From Xaviernesmea rhizosphaerae (lineage in GTDB: Bacteria > Pseudomonadota > Alphaproteobacteria > Rhizobiales > Rhizobiaceae): a stretch of DNA of 64,000 nt. The notes under the pieces were generated by a model. That model searched no databases and was not told where the DNA came from. It was given only the letters and a program-made list of their open reading frames with translations. A program made the translations under genes and the position numbers. The stretch covers positions 1 through 64,000 of the forward strand of contig NZ_MKIO01000027.1 in assembly GCF_001938945.1 (NCBI RefSeq), in the 5' to 3' direction. Of the stretch, positions 43,147-52,818 are shown piece after piece (position 1 is the stretch's first letter; every line of letters begins with the position of its first letter).

Positions 43147-44679
43147 ATGATCGACATGACCGATGCAGGGCCGCTTTTGGAAGCCCGCCGGGTTTTCAAG
43201 GGCTTCTTTGGAAATCCGGTTCTCAAGGGCGTCGATATCGCGCTGCGTCCGGGCCGGGTTCATGCTGTGCTCGGCGAAAACGGCGCGGGCAAATCCACGC
43301 TCATCAATCTCCTGTCCGGCGCGCTGGCGCCGGATGAGGGCTTGATCGCGATCGACGGCCGGCCGGTGTCGCGGCTTTCGCCTGCAACCGCGCGCGCGGC
43401 CGGCATCGCCGTTGTCCAGCAGGAGCTGAGCCTGGCCGGAGAGCTGTCCATCGCCGAAAATATCGGCCTGGGCGCCTATCCCCGGCGTTTCGGCCTGATC
43501 GACTATGGCGCGCTTGCGCGCGGCGTGCGGGAGGTTTGCGATCTCGTCGGCTTGACCGAGCCACTCGACATGCCGGTCGCCGATCTCGCTCTCGGGCGCC
43601 GGCAGATGGTGGAAATCGCCAAGGCCCTGTTTCGCAAGCCGCGGGTGCTCATCCTCGACGAGCCGACCTCGTCGCTGTCGGCCCATGAGGCAGGCGTGCT
43701 CGGGCGGGTCATCGCCACGCTCCGCGATCGTGGTGTTGCGATCCTCTATATTTCCCACCGCCTGAACGAGGTCCAGGCGCTGTGCTCCCACGTCACCGTT
43801 CTCAAGGATGGCGGCGTCACGGCCGACCGTTCGCTTGCCGGCATTGATGGGGAGGGGCTGGTGCGTCTGATGGTCGGGCGCGAAACGGGGGAACTTTTTC
43901 CGCCCAGGCGGCAGGGGCAGGCGGGCAGGATGCGTCTCGACGTCGAGGGGTTTTCCGCCGGCCTCGTTCGCCACGCGCGGCTTGTCGGCCGGGCTGGCGA
44001 AATTGTCGGCCTTGGCGGCCTGGTCGGGCAGGGTCAGGAGGATCTGTTGCTCGGCCTTTACGGGGCGATCCCCGCCAAGGCCGATCGGGCGGAGATCGAC
44101 GGACGGTCCGGCCTGCCGGCCAATGTCGCCGCAGCCAATGCGGCAGGCATGGTCTATGTGCCTGCTGACCGGAAGCATGAAGGGCTGGTCCTGCCACATT
44201 CGATGGCGTCCAACATCTTGCTTCCCTCGCTGGGTCGGCTGGCGCGCGGCGGCCTGCGCGACCGGCGCGCCGAGGCGGGGCTGGTCGCCGATCTCGCGCG
44301 GCAGCTGATGATCAAGGGCGATGTCGCCCGACCCGTCCAGGCTCTGTCGGGCGGCAATCAGCAGAAGGTCGCGCTGGCCAAATGGTTGCCGCTCGACCCG
44401 GGCGTCCTGCTGCTCAACGATCCCACGCGGGGTGTCGATATAGAGACCAAGCGTGAAATCTACCTGATGCTCCGTCGCTTTGCGGCGGAGGGGCGGCTGG
44501 TCATTCTCGCCAGCTCGGATACGCCCGAACTCGTCAATCTCTGCGACCGCGTGCTGGTGCTGCGCGAGGGCCAGGTGGCGGCTGAGCTGAGCGGACCGTC
44601 CATCACCGAGGCGGCAATTGTCGGCGCGGCCATGGGCGTGGAGCAAGGCACAGGCCCCGGAAGGAGGGCTGTTCAATGA
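43147..44679 (+). CDS. ribose-type ABC ATPase (two cassettes)
   Basis: A 510-residue RbsA-like ATPase. Cassette 1 has Walker A GENGAGKST, signature LALGRRQMV and Walker B LDEPTSSLS. Cassette 2 has a degenerate P-loop (GGLVGQGQED), signature LSGGNQQKV and NDPTRGVDIETK. The stop overlaps the first permease start as ATGA. It drives the LacI-controlled importer. Confidence 0.9.
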   Translation: MIDMTDAGPLLEARRVFKGFFGNPVLKGVDIALRPGRVHAVLGENGAGKSTLINLLSGALAPDEGLIAIDGRPVSRLSPATARAAGIAVVQQELSLAGELSIAENIGLGAYPRRFGLIDYGALARGVREVCDLVGLTEPLDMPVADLALGRRQMVEIAKALFRKPRVLILDEPTSSLSAHEAGVLGRVIATLRDRGVAILYISHRLNEVQALCSHVTVLKDGGVTADRSLAGIDGEGLVRLMVGRETGELFPPRRQGQAGRMRLDVEGFSAGLVRHARLVGRAGEIVGLGGLVGQGQEDLLLGLYGAIPAKADRAEIDGRSGLPANVAAANAAGMVYVPADRKHEGLVLPHSMASNILLPSLGRLARGGLRDRRAEAGLVADLARQLMIKGDVARPVQALSGGNQQKVALAKWLPLDPGVLLLNDPTRGVDIETKREIYLMLRRFAAEGRLVILASSDTPELVNLCDRVLVLREGQVAAELSGPSITEAAIVGAAMGVEQGTGPGRRAVQ

Positions 44680-45638
44680 CCCAGGCATCCTCATCACGAC
44701 TTTACGGCGCCATCCAGCGCCGGCGCAATCGCGGCCTTGTCGGTCTCTACCTCGTCGTTGGCGCCTTTCTCCTCCTCTATGCCGTGCTTTTCCCCGGCAT
44801 CCTGACGATCGGCGGCTTCTCCAAGTTCACGCAGAACTGGTTTCCTCTGGCGCTGGTGACCATGGCGCAGGCGCTCTTGATGTTGAACGGTGGCATCACG
44901 CTTGCCATCGGGCCGCTGGTCAGCCTGGGCGCAGTGATCGCGGCAACGACGATGGGCAGCGCTTTCGGTGTGCCGGGCGGCATTCTGGCCGTGATCGCCA
45001 CCGGTCTGGGCATCGGCGCGGCCACCGGCGCGATCGTTGCGCTCCTGCGTCTTCCGGCCATCATCGTGACGCTGGCCGGCTCCTTCATCATCACCGGCGT
45101 CGCGCTCATCCTTCTGCCGCGGCCGGGCGGCTTCGTGCCGGGCTGGCTCTCCACGCTGCTTGCGGGGCACACGCCGGTCGCCTTCCTGCTTCTTCTCGTC
45201 ATCCTTGCACTCTGGAAGATCTTTCTCGCCACGCCGCTGGGTCTCGCCATTTATGCTGCCGGAGACAATCCCGTCGGCGCATTTCGCTCCGGCGTGCCGA
45301 TCGAGCGGGTGAAGATCGTCTCCTTTGCCCTGTCCGGCGTCCTTGCGGCGCTGGGCGGCCTCTTTGTCGCCGCGCAGACAGGCTCCGGCGATCCGATCAT
45401 CGGCGCGCCCTTCACGCTGAATTCGATTGCGGCAGCCGTCCTCGGCGGCGTCGGCTTTCTCGGCGGCAAAGGCACGATGCGCGGCGCGGTCTGCGGCAGC
45501 CTGCTTCTATCGGTGATGATCAACGTCATGTTCTTTCTGGGCTTTCCGCCGGTCGCGCAATATGTCGCGCAAGGCCTCATCATCGTCGGCGCCGTGGCCG
45601 TGCCGGCCCGTCTCGCTCTCTGGAGGGCTGCGCGATGA
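44676..45638 (+). CDS. ribose-type ABC permease 1
   Basis: A 320-residue permease of the RbsC/BPD_transp_2 family, with about eight to ten hydrophobic segments and the conserved cytoplasmic stretch AIYAAGDNPVGAFRSGVPIE followed by LNSIAAAVLGGVGFLGGKGT. Start and stop overlap both neighbours by 4 bases, giving tight translational coupling. Confidence 0.88.
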   Translation: MTQASSSRLYGAIQRRRNRGLVGLYLVVGAFLLLYAVLFPGILTIGGFSKFTQNWFPLALVTMAQALLMLNGGITLAIGPLVSLGAVIAATTMGSAFGVPGGILAVIATGLGIGAATGAIVALLRLPAIIVTLAGSFIITGVALILLPRPGGFVPGWLSTLLAGHTPVAFLLLLVILALWKIFLATPLGLAIYAAGDNPVGAFRSGVPIERVKIVSFALSGVLAALGGLFVAAQTGSGDPIIGAPFTLNSIAAAVLGGVGFLGGKGTMRGAVCGSLLLSVMINVMFFLGFPPVAQYVAQGLIIVGAVAVPARLALWRAAR

Positions 45639-46576
45639 TGCGTGTCAAAGCCATCTTGCGCAATCCGCCGTTGCTGACCTTCCTGCTCGTGGCGCTCGTC
45701 TGGCTCGTTGCCGGCCTGTCGCTGCGCGGCTTCGGGGCCTATGGGCATCTGCGCTATCTCCTGGAACTCGCGGCCGTCATCGGCATCGCCGCCGCAGGGC
45801 AGACGCTGGTCGTGCTGATGGGCGGCATCGATCTTTCGGTCGGCGCCGTCATCACCGTCACGGCGATCCTCCTGCCGCTTCTCTCGCCGGCCTGGGATCC
45901 GACCGGGCTTGTCGGTGTCGCGCTCGTCCTGGCGATCGCCATCGGCATCGGCCTGCTCAACGGGGCGGGGGCGACGTTCCTCAAGGTGCCGCCGATCATC
46001 ATGACGCTGGCCATGGCCACCTTTCTGCAGGGCATGCTCGTTCTGGTGGCCGGCGGCAGCGCCGTCACGGTGCAGAACCCTGCCGTGCTGCTGCTCGGCC
46101 AGTCGCGCCCGCTGGGCATTCCGGCGGGGGTGGTGCTCTGGGTCCTCGTCTCCATCGGCATGCTTCTGCTCATTCACCGCATGCCGATCGGCGCCCGCTT
46201 CCTGGCGCTTGGCGCCAATCCGCTCGCCGCGCGCCTCTCGGGTGTCAGCACGACGCGCAACACGCTGATCCTCTATGCGCTGTCCGGCTTCTTCGCCGGT
46301 CTCGCGGGCCTGCTTCTCCTGGGCATGAACCGCCAGGGCTATGTCGGCATCGGCGACCCCTATCTCCTGACCTCGATCGCCGCGGTCGTCCTGGGCGGGA
46401 CATCCATTCTCGGCGGCCGTGGCACCTATGCGGGCACCATTCCCGGCGCCATCCTGCTGGTGACGACCACGGCGCTGATCACGGTCGTCAACGCCTCGCC
46501 CGGCTGGCGGTCGATCATGTTCGGCACGCTGATCCTCGCTCTTCTGATGATCTCCGGCCGCGAGGCGCGCCGATGA
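45635..46576 (+). CDS. ribose-type ABC permease 2
   Basis: A 313-residue permease of the same family starting at the ATG at 45635. Characteristic segments are LMGGIDLSVGAVI, ALGANPLAARLSGVS and TSIAAVVLGGTSILGGRGTY. Two different RbsC-like permeases imply a heterodimeric channel. A long frame open from 44618 is a shadow of the upstream permease. Confidence 0.88.
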   Translation: MMRVKAILRNPPLLTFLLVALVWLVAGLSLRGFGAYGHLRYLLELAAVIGIAAAGQTLVVLMGGIDLSVGAVITVTAILLPLLSPAWDPTGLVGVALVLAIAIGIGLLNGAGATFLKVPPIIMTLAMATFLQGMLVLVAGGSAVTVQNPAVLLLGQSRPLGIPAGVVLWVLVSIGMLLLIHRMPIGARFLALGANPLAARLSGVSTTRNTLILYALSGFFAGLAGLLLLGMNRQGYVGIGDPYLLTSIAAVVLGGTSILGGRGTYAGTIPGAILLVTTTALITVVNASPGWRSIMFGTLILALLMISGREARR

Positions 46577-47526
46577 CGCGCTATGCCGGTCCGGTCATCG
46601 ATCCGCATCATCATCTGTGGGACATCTCGCTGAAGCGCCATCCCTGGCTGGAGCGGGCACGCGCCAATGAGAATGAGATGGTTTTCGGCAGCATGTCGGC
46701 GCTGCTGCGGTCCTATGGCGTGGCGGATTATGCCGCCGATGCCGCGCGCCAGAACATCGTCGCGTCAGTTCATGTCGAGGCCGGATGGTCGGATGCGCAC
46801 CCGCATGAGGAGAGCGCCTGGCTCGACTCGCTGGATCTTACAGGCGGCATCGCGCGACGCGCCATCGCGCGGGTGCCGCTCGATGACCCGCGTGCCGAAG
46901 AGAAGCTCGCCACGGAGGCGGCCAATCCCCGCGTCGTCGGCATTCGCGACATCGTCAGCTGGCATCCCGAACCGGCCAAAAGCTTTGCGCCGCGCGCCGG
47001 CCGGATGGCGGATGCGCGATGGCGAGCGGGCCTCTCGCATCTGACAAAGCTGGATCTGGTCTTCGACCTGATGCTCTATCCCTGGCAGATGGACGAGGCA
47101 CGCGATCTCGTGCGCGCCTTTCCCGAAACGCTTTTCGTGCTCAACCATGCCGGAAGCCCGGCGGATCGCACGCAGGAAGGGATGGCGCTTTGGCGGCGGG
47201 GGCTCGAAGCGCTCGGCGCCGAGCCGAACATACGGCTGAAGATCTCCGACCTCGTGGCCTATGACCATGCCTGGAGCTTCGACAGCCTCGCGCCCGTGAT
47301 CAGCCATTGCCTGGACTGTTTCGGCCCGGAACGCTGCATGTTTGCCAGCGATTTCCCGGTTGCCGGGCTCCATGCCAGCTTCGACGCGCTCTACGAGGTC
47401 TTCCGCCGGGCGGCAGCGCCGCTCTCACACGACGAGCAGCGATCGCTGTTCTTCACCACCGCCAATGACACATACCGGCTGGGGCTGAGCGATCACGCCG
47501 CCGCCGCAGGGAAAGACCATGTCTGA
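46573..47526 (+). CDS. amidohydrolase family 2 (lactonase-like)
   Basis: A 317-residue TIM-barrel hydrolase starting at the ATG at 46573. The N-terminal metal motif is VIDPHHHLWD, followed by VHVEAGW, FVLNHAGSP and the C-terminal catalytic Asp in MFASDFPVAG. This architecture is shared by sugar lactonases (L-rhamnono- and L-fucono-lactone type) and some amidohydrolase-2 decarboxylases. It overlaps permease 2 by 4 bases and the next gene by 8, so it acts on the imported compound. Lactone hydrolysis is the favoured reading. Confidence 0.8.
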   Translation: MTRYAGPVIDPHHHLWDISLKRHPWLERARANENEMVFGSMSALLRSYGVADYAADAARQNIVASVHVEAGWSDAHPHEESAWLDSLDLTGGIARRAIARVPLDDPRAEEKLATEAANPRVVGIRDIVSWHPEPAKSFAPRAGRMADARWRAGLSHLTKLDLVFDLMLYPWQMDEARDLVRAFPETLFVLNHAGSPADRTQEGMALWRRGLEALGAEPNIRLKISDLVAYDHAWSFDSLAPVISHCLDCFGPERCMFASDFPVAGLHASFDALYEVFRRAAAPLSHDEQRSLFFTTANDTYRLGLSDHAAAAGKDHV

Positions 47527-48832
47527 CGCCGCCCTTGCCGTTCTGCCCGATCCGCTGCTCGATGATCGCATTCGCGGTTTTCCGCCCGCCCATCCGCCCC
47601 TTCGGCTCGGCGCAATCGGCGCGCAGAACTGGGCGCCTTATGACGGGCGCATGGCGCTGCCGCTTCTGTCGCTCGATGAGGCTGCCTTTGCCCGCAATGT
47701 CGAGACGATGATGGCCTATGTGCGCGACAAGGAGGTGGAGATCGCACCCCACGCCAAGACGCCGATGGTCCCGGCGCTTGCGGAGGTGCTGGTCAAGGCC
47801 GGGGCTTGGGGAACGACGGTCGCCGATATCCGCCAGGCCGGCGTCCTCCTGCGGTCGGGCCAGAGGCGTCTCATTCTCGCCAATGAGATCGGCGGCCTGT
47901 CCGCCGCGCGGCGGCTGGCGGCGCTGCTGGCAGGCTTTGCCGACGCCGAGCTCCACATCTTCGTCGACTCTGTCGAGGCCGTCGAGGCGCTGCACCAGGC
48001 CTGGAGCGAGCGCGGCGACCTGCCCCCGCTCGGCCTGCTGATCGAATTGGGAGCTGGTCGCGCAGGGGCCCGGACGATCGAGGCCGGCTTGCGCATTCTC
48101 GAGCGCATCCTTGCCGTCGAGACGGCGCAATTTCGGCTGACGGGCGTTGCGGCCTATGAAGGGGCCGCCGCCACGGCCGATGCCTTGGAAACCGCGCAGC
48201 GCATCGATGCGCTGATGCAGCTGACCGGCGATTTCCTGGCGCAGCTGCGCGCGCGCATCGGCAAGGTGCGTGCGCTGATCCTGACGGCCGGCGGCTCGGT
48301 TTTCTTCGACCGGGTGATCGCCGGCCTCGGCGCGGCCGTTGCGGCGGACCCGAACTGCCGGCTGATCCTGCGCAGCGGCGCCATCTTCTTTCACGATCAC
48401 GGCGTCTATGAACGGGGCATGGCCGCGCTTGATGCGCGCGGCGGCTTCGTCATCGACGGCGCGGTGCGCGCCGCCTCGGCCGCCTTTCAGCCGGCGCTGA
48501 AAGTCTGGGCGGAGGTGCTTTCGCGCCCTGAACCCGACCTGGCGATCTGCGGGATGGGGCTGCGCGATGTTGCCAACGACCAGGGCCTGCCGCGCCCGCT
48601 GTCGCTTTATCGCGAAGGACAGAAGGTTGCGAACCTCGATGGCTGCGCGGTGCTGCGGCTGAACGACCAGCACGTCTTCCTGCGGCTCGATCCGGCAAGC
48701 CTCGTCAACGTTGGCGACATCATCGTCTTTGGCATTTCCCATCCCTGCACCTGCCTGGACCGGCACGCCATCCTCTACGGTCTCGACCCCGAGCAGCGGG
48801 TCAGCGGGGCCTATCTAACATGCTTCGGCTGA
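47519..48832 (+). CDS. D-threonine aldolase/D-serine dehydratase-like PLP enzyme
   Basis: A 437-residue fold-type III PLP protein. The N-terminal alanine-racemase-like barrel carries EIAPHAKTPM, whose Lys should bind PLP, and the C-terminal domain ends with HPCTCLDRH, the His-Cys zinc site of the DSD1/D-threonine-aldolase group. Such enzymes eliminate or cleave beta-hydroxy D-amino acids. The start overlaps the lactonase-like gene by 8 bases. With the following deacylase it suggests breakdown of an N-acylated hydroxy amino acid or amino-sugar acid. Confidence 0.8.
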   Translation: MSDAALAVLPDPLLDDRIRGFPPAHPPLRLGAIGAQNWAPYDGRMALPLLSLDEAAFARNVETMMAYVRDKEVEIAPHAKTPMVPALAEVLVKAGAWGTTVADIRQAGVLLRSGQRRLILANEIGGLSAARRLAALLAGFADAELHIFVDSVEAVEALHQAWSERGDLPPLGLLIELGAGRAGARTIEAGLRILERILAVETAQFRLTGVAAYEGAAATADALETAQRIDALMQLTGDFLAQLRARIGKVRALILTAGGSVFFDRVIAGLGAAVAADPNCRLILRSGAIFFHDHGVYERGMAALDARGGFVIDGAVRAASAAFQPALKVWAEVLSRPEPDLAICGMGLRDVANDQGLPRPLSLYREGQKVANLDGCAVLRLNDQHVFLRLDPASLVNVGDIIVFGISHPCTCLDRHAILYGLDPEQRVSGAYLTCFG

Positions 48833-48850
48833 CCCCCGACTGGAGATAAA

Positions 48851-49864
48851 ATGCACAGTGGCCTCGTCAATCCGATCGATCTCTCGCTGGAGGGCCGCCA
48901 GGCCGGCGCTCTTGCGATTCCCTTTTCGATCGACCGGTCGCCCTATTACCAGATCCGCATCCCGATCCTCCGCGTGAAGAACGGCGAAGGCCCGAGCCTC
49001 CTGCTGATGGCCGGCAATCACGGCGACGAATATGAGGGCGAACTCCAGCTCGCACGGCTGATGCGCCTGCTCGATCCGGCAAGGATCCGCGGCGCCGTGA
49101 CGATCCTTCCGGCCGCCAACCTGCCGGCCGTGATGGCGGCGAAGCGGTGCTCGCCGTTCGATGGCGGCAATCTCAACCGCGCCTTTCCCGGCGATCGCCT
49201 GGGAACGCCCACCGCGCGGCTTGCCAACTTCCTGGAAGCCCACCTGTTTCCCCATCATGACGTCGTGCTCGATCTTCACGCCGGCGGTACCTCCATGGCA
49301 CATCTGCCCTGCACGCTGATCGAGCGGCAGGCCGATCCGGCCCGCTTTGAAAGAGCGGTCGAGCTCCTGCATGTCATGGGCGGGGCCCATGCCTTCATCG
49401 CCGACAATGGCCCTGCGGCGCCCACCTCCATGGCCGCAGCCGGCCGCGCCGGTGCAATCGGCCTCTCGGGCGAATTCGGCGGTGGCGGCACGGTAACGCC
49501 AGCCAGCATGCGCTTCACCGCGCTGGCCATCGACCGGCTCCTCCTCGCGCTGGGGATCGTCGATAGGCCCATCCTGTCGCGCGATTTCGGGCCGGCAAGC
49601 GGCCCGCTGCAGCTTCTCTCGCTCTCGCGTCATAGCCAGGGCATCTACGCCGAACGACGCGGCTGGTTCGAGCCGGCGGTGGCACTTGGCGCCAGCGTCT
49701 CGGCCGGCGATCTCGCCGGCTGGTATCACGATCTCGAACGGCTGGACCAGATGGAGGAACCACTGCACTTCGCTGAAGCCGGCATCGTCATCTCGCACCG
49801 CCTGCATTGCGACAGCCAGGCAGGCGATTGTCTTATTCAGGTGGCCGAGCCTATCGTCGCATGA
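48851..49864 (+). CDS. succinylglutamate desuccinylase/aspartoacylase-family deacylase
   Basis: A 337-residue zinc carboxypeptidase-fold deacylase. The zinc ligands are in MAGNHGDEYEGE (His and Glu) and VVLDLHAGG (His); GLSGEFGGGG supplies the catalytic Glu region. It resembles DoeB-type N-acetyl-diaminobutyrate deacetylases more than true aspartoacylase. It lies 18 bases after the PLP-enzyme gene with GGAGATAAA before the ATG, and is the last gene of the operon. Removal of an N-acyl group from the imported compound is inferred. Confidence 0.82.
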   Translation: MHSGLVNPIDLSLEGRQAGALAIPFSIDRSPYYQIRIPILRVKNGEGPSLLLMAGNHGDEYEGELQLARLMRLLDPARIRGAVTILPAANLPAVMAAKRCSPFDGGNLNRAFPGDRLGTPTARLANFLEAHLFPHHDVVLDLHAGGTSMAHLPCTLIERQADPARFERAVELLHVMGGAHAFIADNGPAAPTSMAAAGRAGAIGLSGEFGGGGTVTPASMRFTALAIDRLLLALGIVDRPILSRDFGPASGPLQLLSLSRHSQGIYAERRGWFEPAVALGASVSAGDLAGWYHDLERLDQMEEPLHFAEAGIVISHRLHCDSQAGDCLIQVAEPIVA

Positions 49865-49981
49865 CGCAGCTGTGCGATAGGCCGAGGTGAGCGAGGTCGG
49901 CGCAACAAGGTGGAGATGTCAGCTCGTTGCAACGGTTCATGCCAGAGACCGAGAGCTCGAGAGCCCGAGGGCGTTGCTGGA

Positions 49982-50669
49982 TTATCCCAGCGCTGCCCGC
50001 AGCCGAGGTGCTGCGAAATCCAGGAAGGTGCGCAGTTTGAGTGGGAGCAGACCGTTTGGAAGGTAAAGCAGGTGCACCGGCGAGGCCGGGCGTTCAAATT
50101 CTTCCAAGACCGGCTTGAGCAGACCTTGGTCAACCAGTTTTCTGGCCTGATAAGACATCACCCGCGTGAGTCCGAGACCGGAGGCCGCTGCGTCGACGGC
50201 CGCTTCTGCGGTGTTGACCGGAAGTCGAGGGCGAATGTCGACGGACGACGTCTTTTTTCCCTCTCGAAAAGGCCAGGCGTGAGAGGATTGCGCGCCGTCA
50301 AAAGCGATGCATCGGTGAACGTTCAGATCACGCGGATGAATGGGCGCTAAATAGGCGCTCAGATAGTCCGGCCTGGCGTAGACGCCATGTCTGACCTGTC
50401 CAAGGCCGCAGCGCCATCAAATTTGAATCCGCCAGCGCTCCGATCCGCAAGGCGACGTCAATATGGTCCTCAGCCAGGTTGTTGTTCCGATCGCCGAGCG
50501 TCAGTCGCATATTGATATCGGGAAAAGCCTTCAGAAAATCGCCGATCACGGGCAGAAGGTGCAATCTGCCGAAGACGATCGGGGCGGTGACCGTCAGATC
50601 GCCTTTCGGGCCGATGCGCTTACGGCTCGGTCCAACCATGCCCCGAGCCTCCGGCAACCCGTTTTGTAA
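49982..50669 (-). pseudogene. LysR-family regulator remnant without DNA-binding domain
   Basis: The minus strand reads [20 protein letters not shown], then FLKAFPDINMRLTLGDRNNN and IDVALRIGALADSNLMAL, a LysR effector domain. A single extra C near 50403 shifts the frame; the domain then continues VRHGVYARPDYLSAYLAPIH, through TAEAAVDAAASGLG, to a TAA at 49982. The N-terminal helix-turn-helix is absent. The remnant overlaps the chemoreceptor gene end, so a deletion joined the two. Confidence 0.75.
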
Positions 50670-52380
50670 CCTGGCGGCTTGAGAAAGCCACCACCTCACC
50701 GCGGTGGCCGGGGTGTTGGGAGCCGGCGGGCTGCGTGCGAAATTGCTCGACGAGAACTGCGAGCGCTTTTGCGCGTTCGGCAAGCTCGTGGCTGGCGGCG
50801 TTCTGCTCCTCGACACTGGCTGCGTTTTGCTGCGTTCCCTGATCGAGAAGCGTGACGGCCTGATTGATCTCCTTGATGCCGATGGACTGCTCCTTGCTCG
50901 CCTCCACGATCGCCAGCACGTTCCTGTCGATGGTCTGTACCCGGAGAACGATCGATTCCAGTGCCTTGCCCGTTTTGCCCACCAGGTCGACGCCAGAGGC
51001 CACCTGGCCTGAAGAGGTGGTGATCAGCTGCTTTATCTCCTTGGCTGCCTTTGCGGATCGCTGCGCAAGTTCGCGCACTTCCTGGGCCACCACGGCGAAG
51101 CCTTTTCCGGCCTCGCCGGCACGCGCGGCTTCGACGCCTGCATTCAATGCAAGCAAGTTCGTCTGAAACGCGATTTCGTCGATCACGTTGATGATGCTGG
51201 AAATTTCCTTTGCTGAATTCTCGATCTCTCCCATGGCGGCAACAGCCGACGTGACAACCTGCCCAGACTGCTCCGCAGCCTCGCGGGTTTCACGAACCAT
51301 GGTTCCCGCCTCGGAGGCACGCTGGCTAGCGTCATTCACGGTCTGCGTGATCTCTTCCAACGCCGCAGAGGTTTGCTCCAGGGCCGCCGCCTGCTGCTCT
51401 GTCCGCTTCGCAATGCCCCCGGCATTTTCCAGCAGTTCGCTTGACGTCAAGACAATTCCGTTTGAGAGACCGGTGATCTCGGAAATCACCGTCTCAAGCT
51501 TGGCCACCGCCGCATTGAAGTCCTGCCGCGTGCTTTCCATCGACTTGTCCATCTCGACGTGAACCTGCGCCGTCAGGTCGCCATTGGCAAGCCGGCCAAT
51601 GGCGGTGCTCAGGATGCCGACGGACTTCATGCGCTCCGTCACGTCCGTCGCGAACTTCACGACACGATAGACCTGCCCGCGGGATGAATAGACGGGATTA
51701 TAGGTTGCCTGGATCCAGACCTCCCGGCCGTTCTTGCCGACGCGTTTGAATGTGTCTGAAAAGAACTCGCCAGCCCGCAGCCGCTGCCAGAATTCTTCAT
51801 ATCTCTTCGAGGCTGTATAGGTTGCGTCACAGAAAATTCGGTGATGCTTGTCGAGGATCTCGGCACGCTGGTAACCCATCGCCTGGCAGAAGGCCTGATT
51901 GGCTTCCACGACCACACCTTCGGGCGAGAATTCAATGACGGCGACGGAGCGCTCCAGCGCGCGCAGGAGGTTCTCGTTGTGCAGGGAGGCGATCTTGGTC
52001 GCGGTGATGTCGGTGGCGATCTTCAGGACGCCGGTCACCTTGCCGTGCTCGATGATCGGGTCATAGGATGCCTCGATCCAGATGTCCTCGCCCGATTTCG
52101 AAATGCGGCGAAACTGACCGCGCTGCGGCTTGCCCGCTGCGAGATCTTTCCAGAACGTCACGTAGGCGTCAGAGGAGCGGAGCGCTTCTTCGACAAAGAT
52201 GCGATGATGCTTGCCGACAAACTCCGACAGCTCGTAGCCGACGGCGTCGCAGAATTTCTTGTTGGCCCCTTGCACCACACCATCGGGTGTGAACCAAATC
52301 AGAGCATGGGAGTGCGCGATTGCCCTATAGTGCTTGAGTGCCACACGCTGCTCCAAGAACTTCTCAAACACTGATAGCAT
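50620..52380 (-). CDS. cytoplasmic methyl-accepting chemotaxis protein with two PAS domains
   Basis: A 586-residue protein. Two PAS domains with PAC tails lie at about 20-130 ([28 protein letters not shown]) and 140-250 ([28 protein letters not shown]). A HAMP-like linker ([20 protein letters not shown]) leads to the signalling coiled coil, whose hairpin tip is [19 protein letters not shown]. No transmembrane segment is visible, so it is a soluble receptor that may sense a redox or flavin/haem-linked signal. The last 14 or so residues after AFSSRQ are out-of-frame LysR sequence, so the natural C-terminus has been replaced. Confidence 0.88.
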   Translation of the reverse strand: MLSVFEKFLEQRVALKHYRAIAHSHALIWFTPDGVVQGANKKFCDAVGYELSEFVGKHHRIFVEEALRSSDAYVTFWKDLAAGKPQRGQFRRISKSGEDIWIEASYDPIIEHGKVTGVLKIATDITATKIASLHNENLLRALERSVAVIEFSPEGVVVEANQAFCQAMGYQRAEILDKHHRIFCDATYTASKRYEEFWQRLRAGEFFSDTFKRVGKNGREVWIQATYNPVYSSRGQVYRVVKFATDVTERMKSVGILSTAIGRLANGDLTAQVHVEMDKSMESTRQDFNAAVAKLETVISEITGLSNGIVLTSSELLENAGGIAKRTEQQAAALEQTSAALEEITQTVNDASQRASEAGTMVRETREAAEQSGQVVTSAVAAMGEIENSAKEISSIINVIDEIAFQTNLLALNAGVEAARAGEAGKGFAVVAQEVRELAQRSAKAAKEIKQLITTSSGQVASGVDLVGKTGKALESIVLRVQTIDRNVLAIVEASKEQSIGIKEINQAVTLLDQGTQQNAASVEEQNAASHELAERAKALAVLVEQFRTQPAGSQHPGHRGEVVAFSSRQVTKRVAGGSGHGWTEP

Positions 52381-52818
52381 CTCCCGACGATCTTTTACCT
52401 AAGTGAATTTTATCGTGAGAATAGAAAAATCGGTAAATTCAACCAATCTACATGGTGACATATTCCTCCCTAATTTTGACGAGTCATGTGCGTTGCAACG
52501 TCATAATCCCATGAGGTTATCGATGCGACGACATTGTGCTCTCTTCGCGCCGAGATGGTGCTCGCAAACAAAGGACGGATCAGGCAGACGCATCTTTTGA
52601 CGATGGACGTCACAGAACAAGGTTTGCTGCCCTGTCATCAGGAGCGATTGCCCGAAGATGCAGCGCTGATCATGTCAAGAGATGCGGGGAAGGCGAGCTG
52701 GTCGTCGTGCCAGGACAGCGGCGGTTCGGCTGCACGGGGGCAAAGGCACGGCTGGGGCGTGCCGGGAACTTTCGCAGGCGGGCAAGGTTCGAGGGCGGCA
52801 ACAACCGGGAGCCGAGCC
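52381..52818. other. 438-base gap without a supported gene
   Basis: The first 120 bases are AT-rich and should hold the divergent promoters of the chemoreceptor and of the exported protein downstream. A frame stays open upstream of 52819 but has no ribosome site or recognisable protein sequence, so I leave it out. Confidence 0.5.

Noticed and set aside
42373..44697. 774-codon minus-strand frame opposite the ribose-type binding protein and ATPase
   Set aside because: Antisense shadow without domain; both plus-strand genes are clear.
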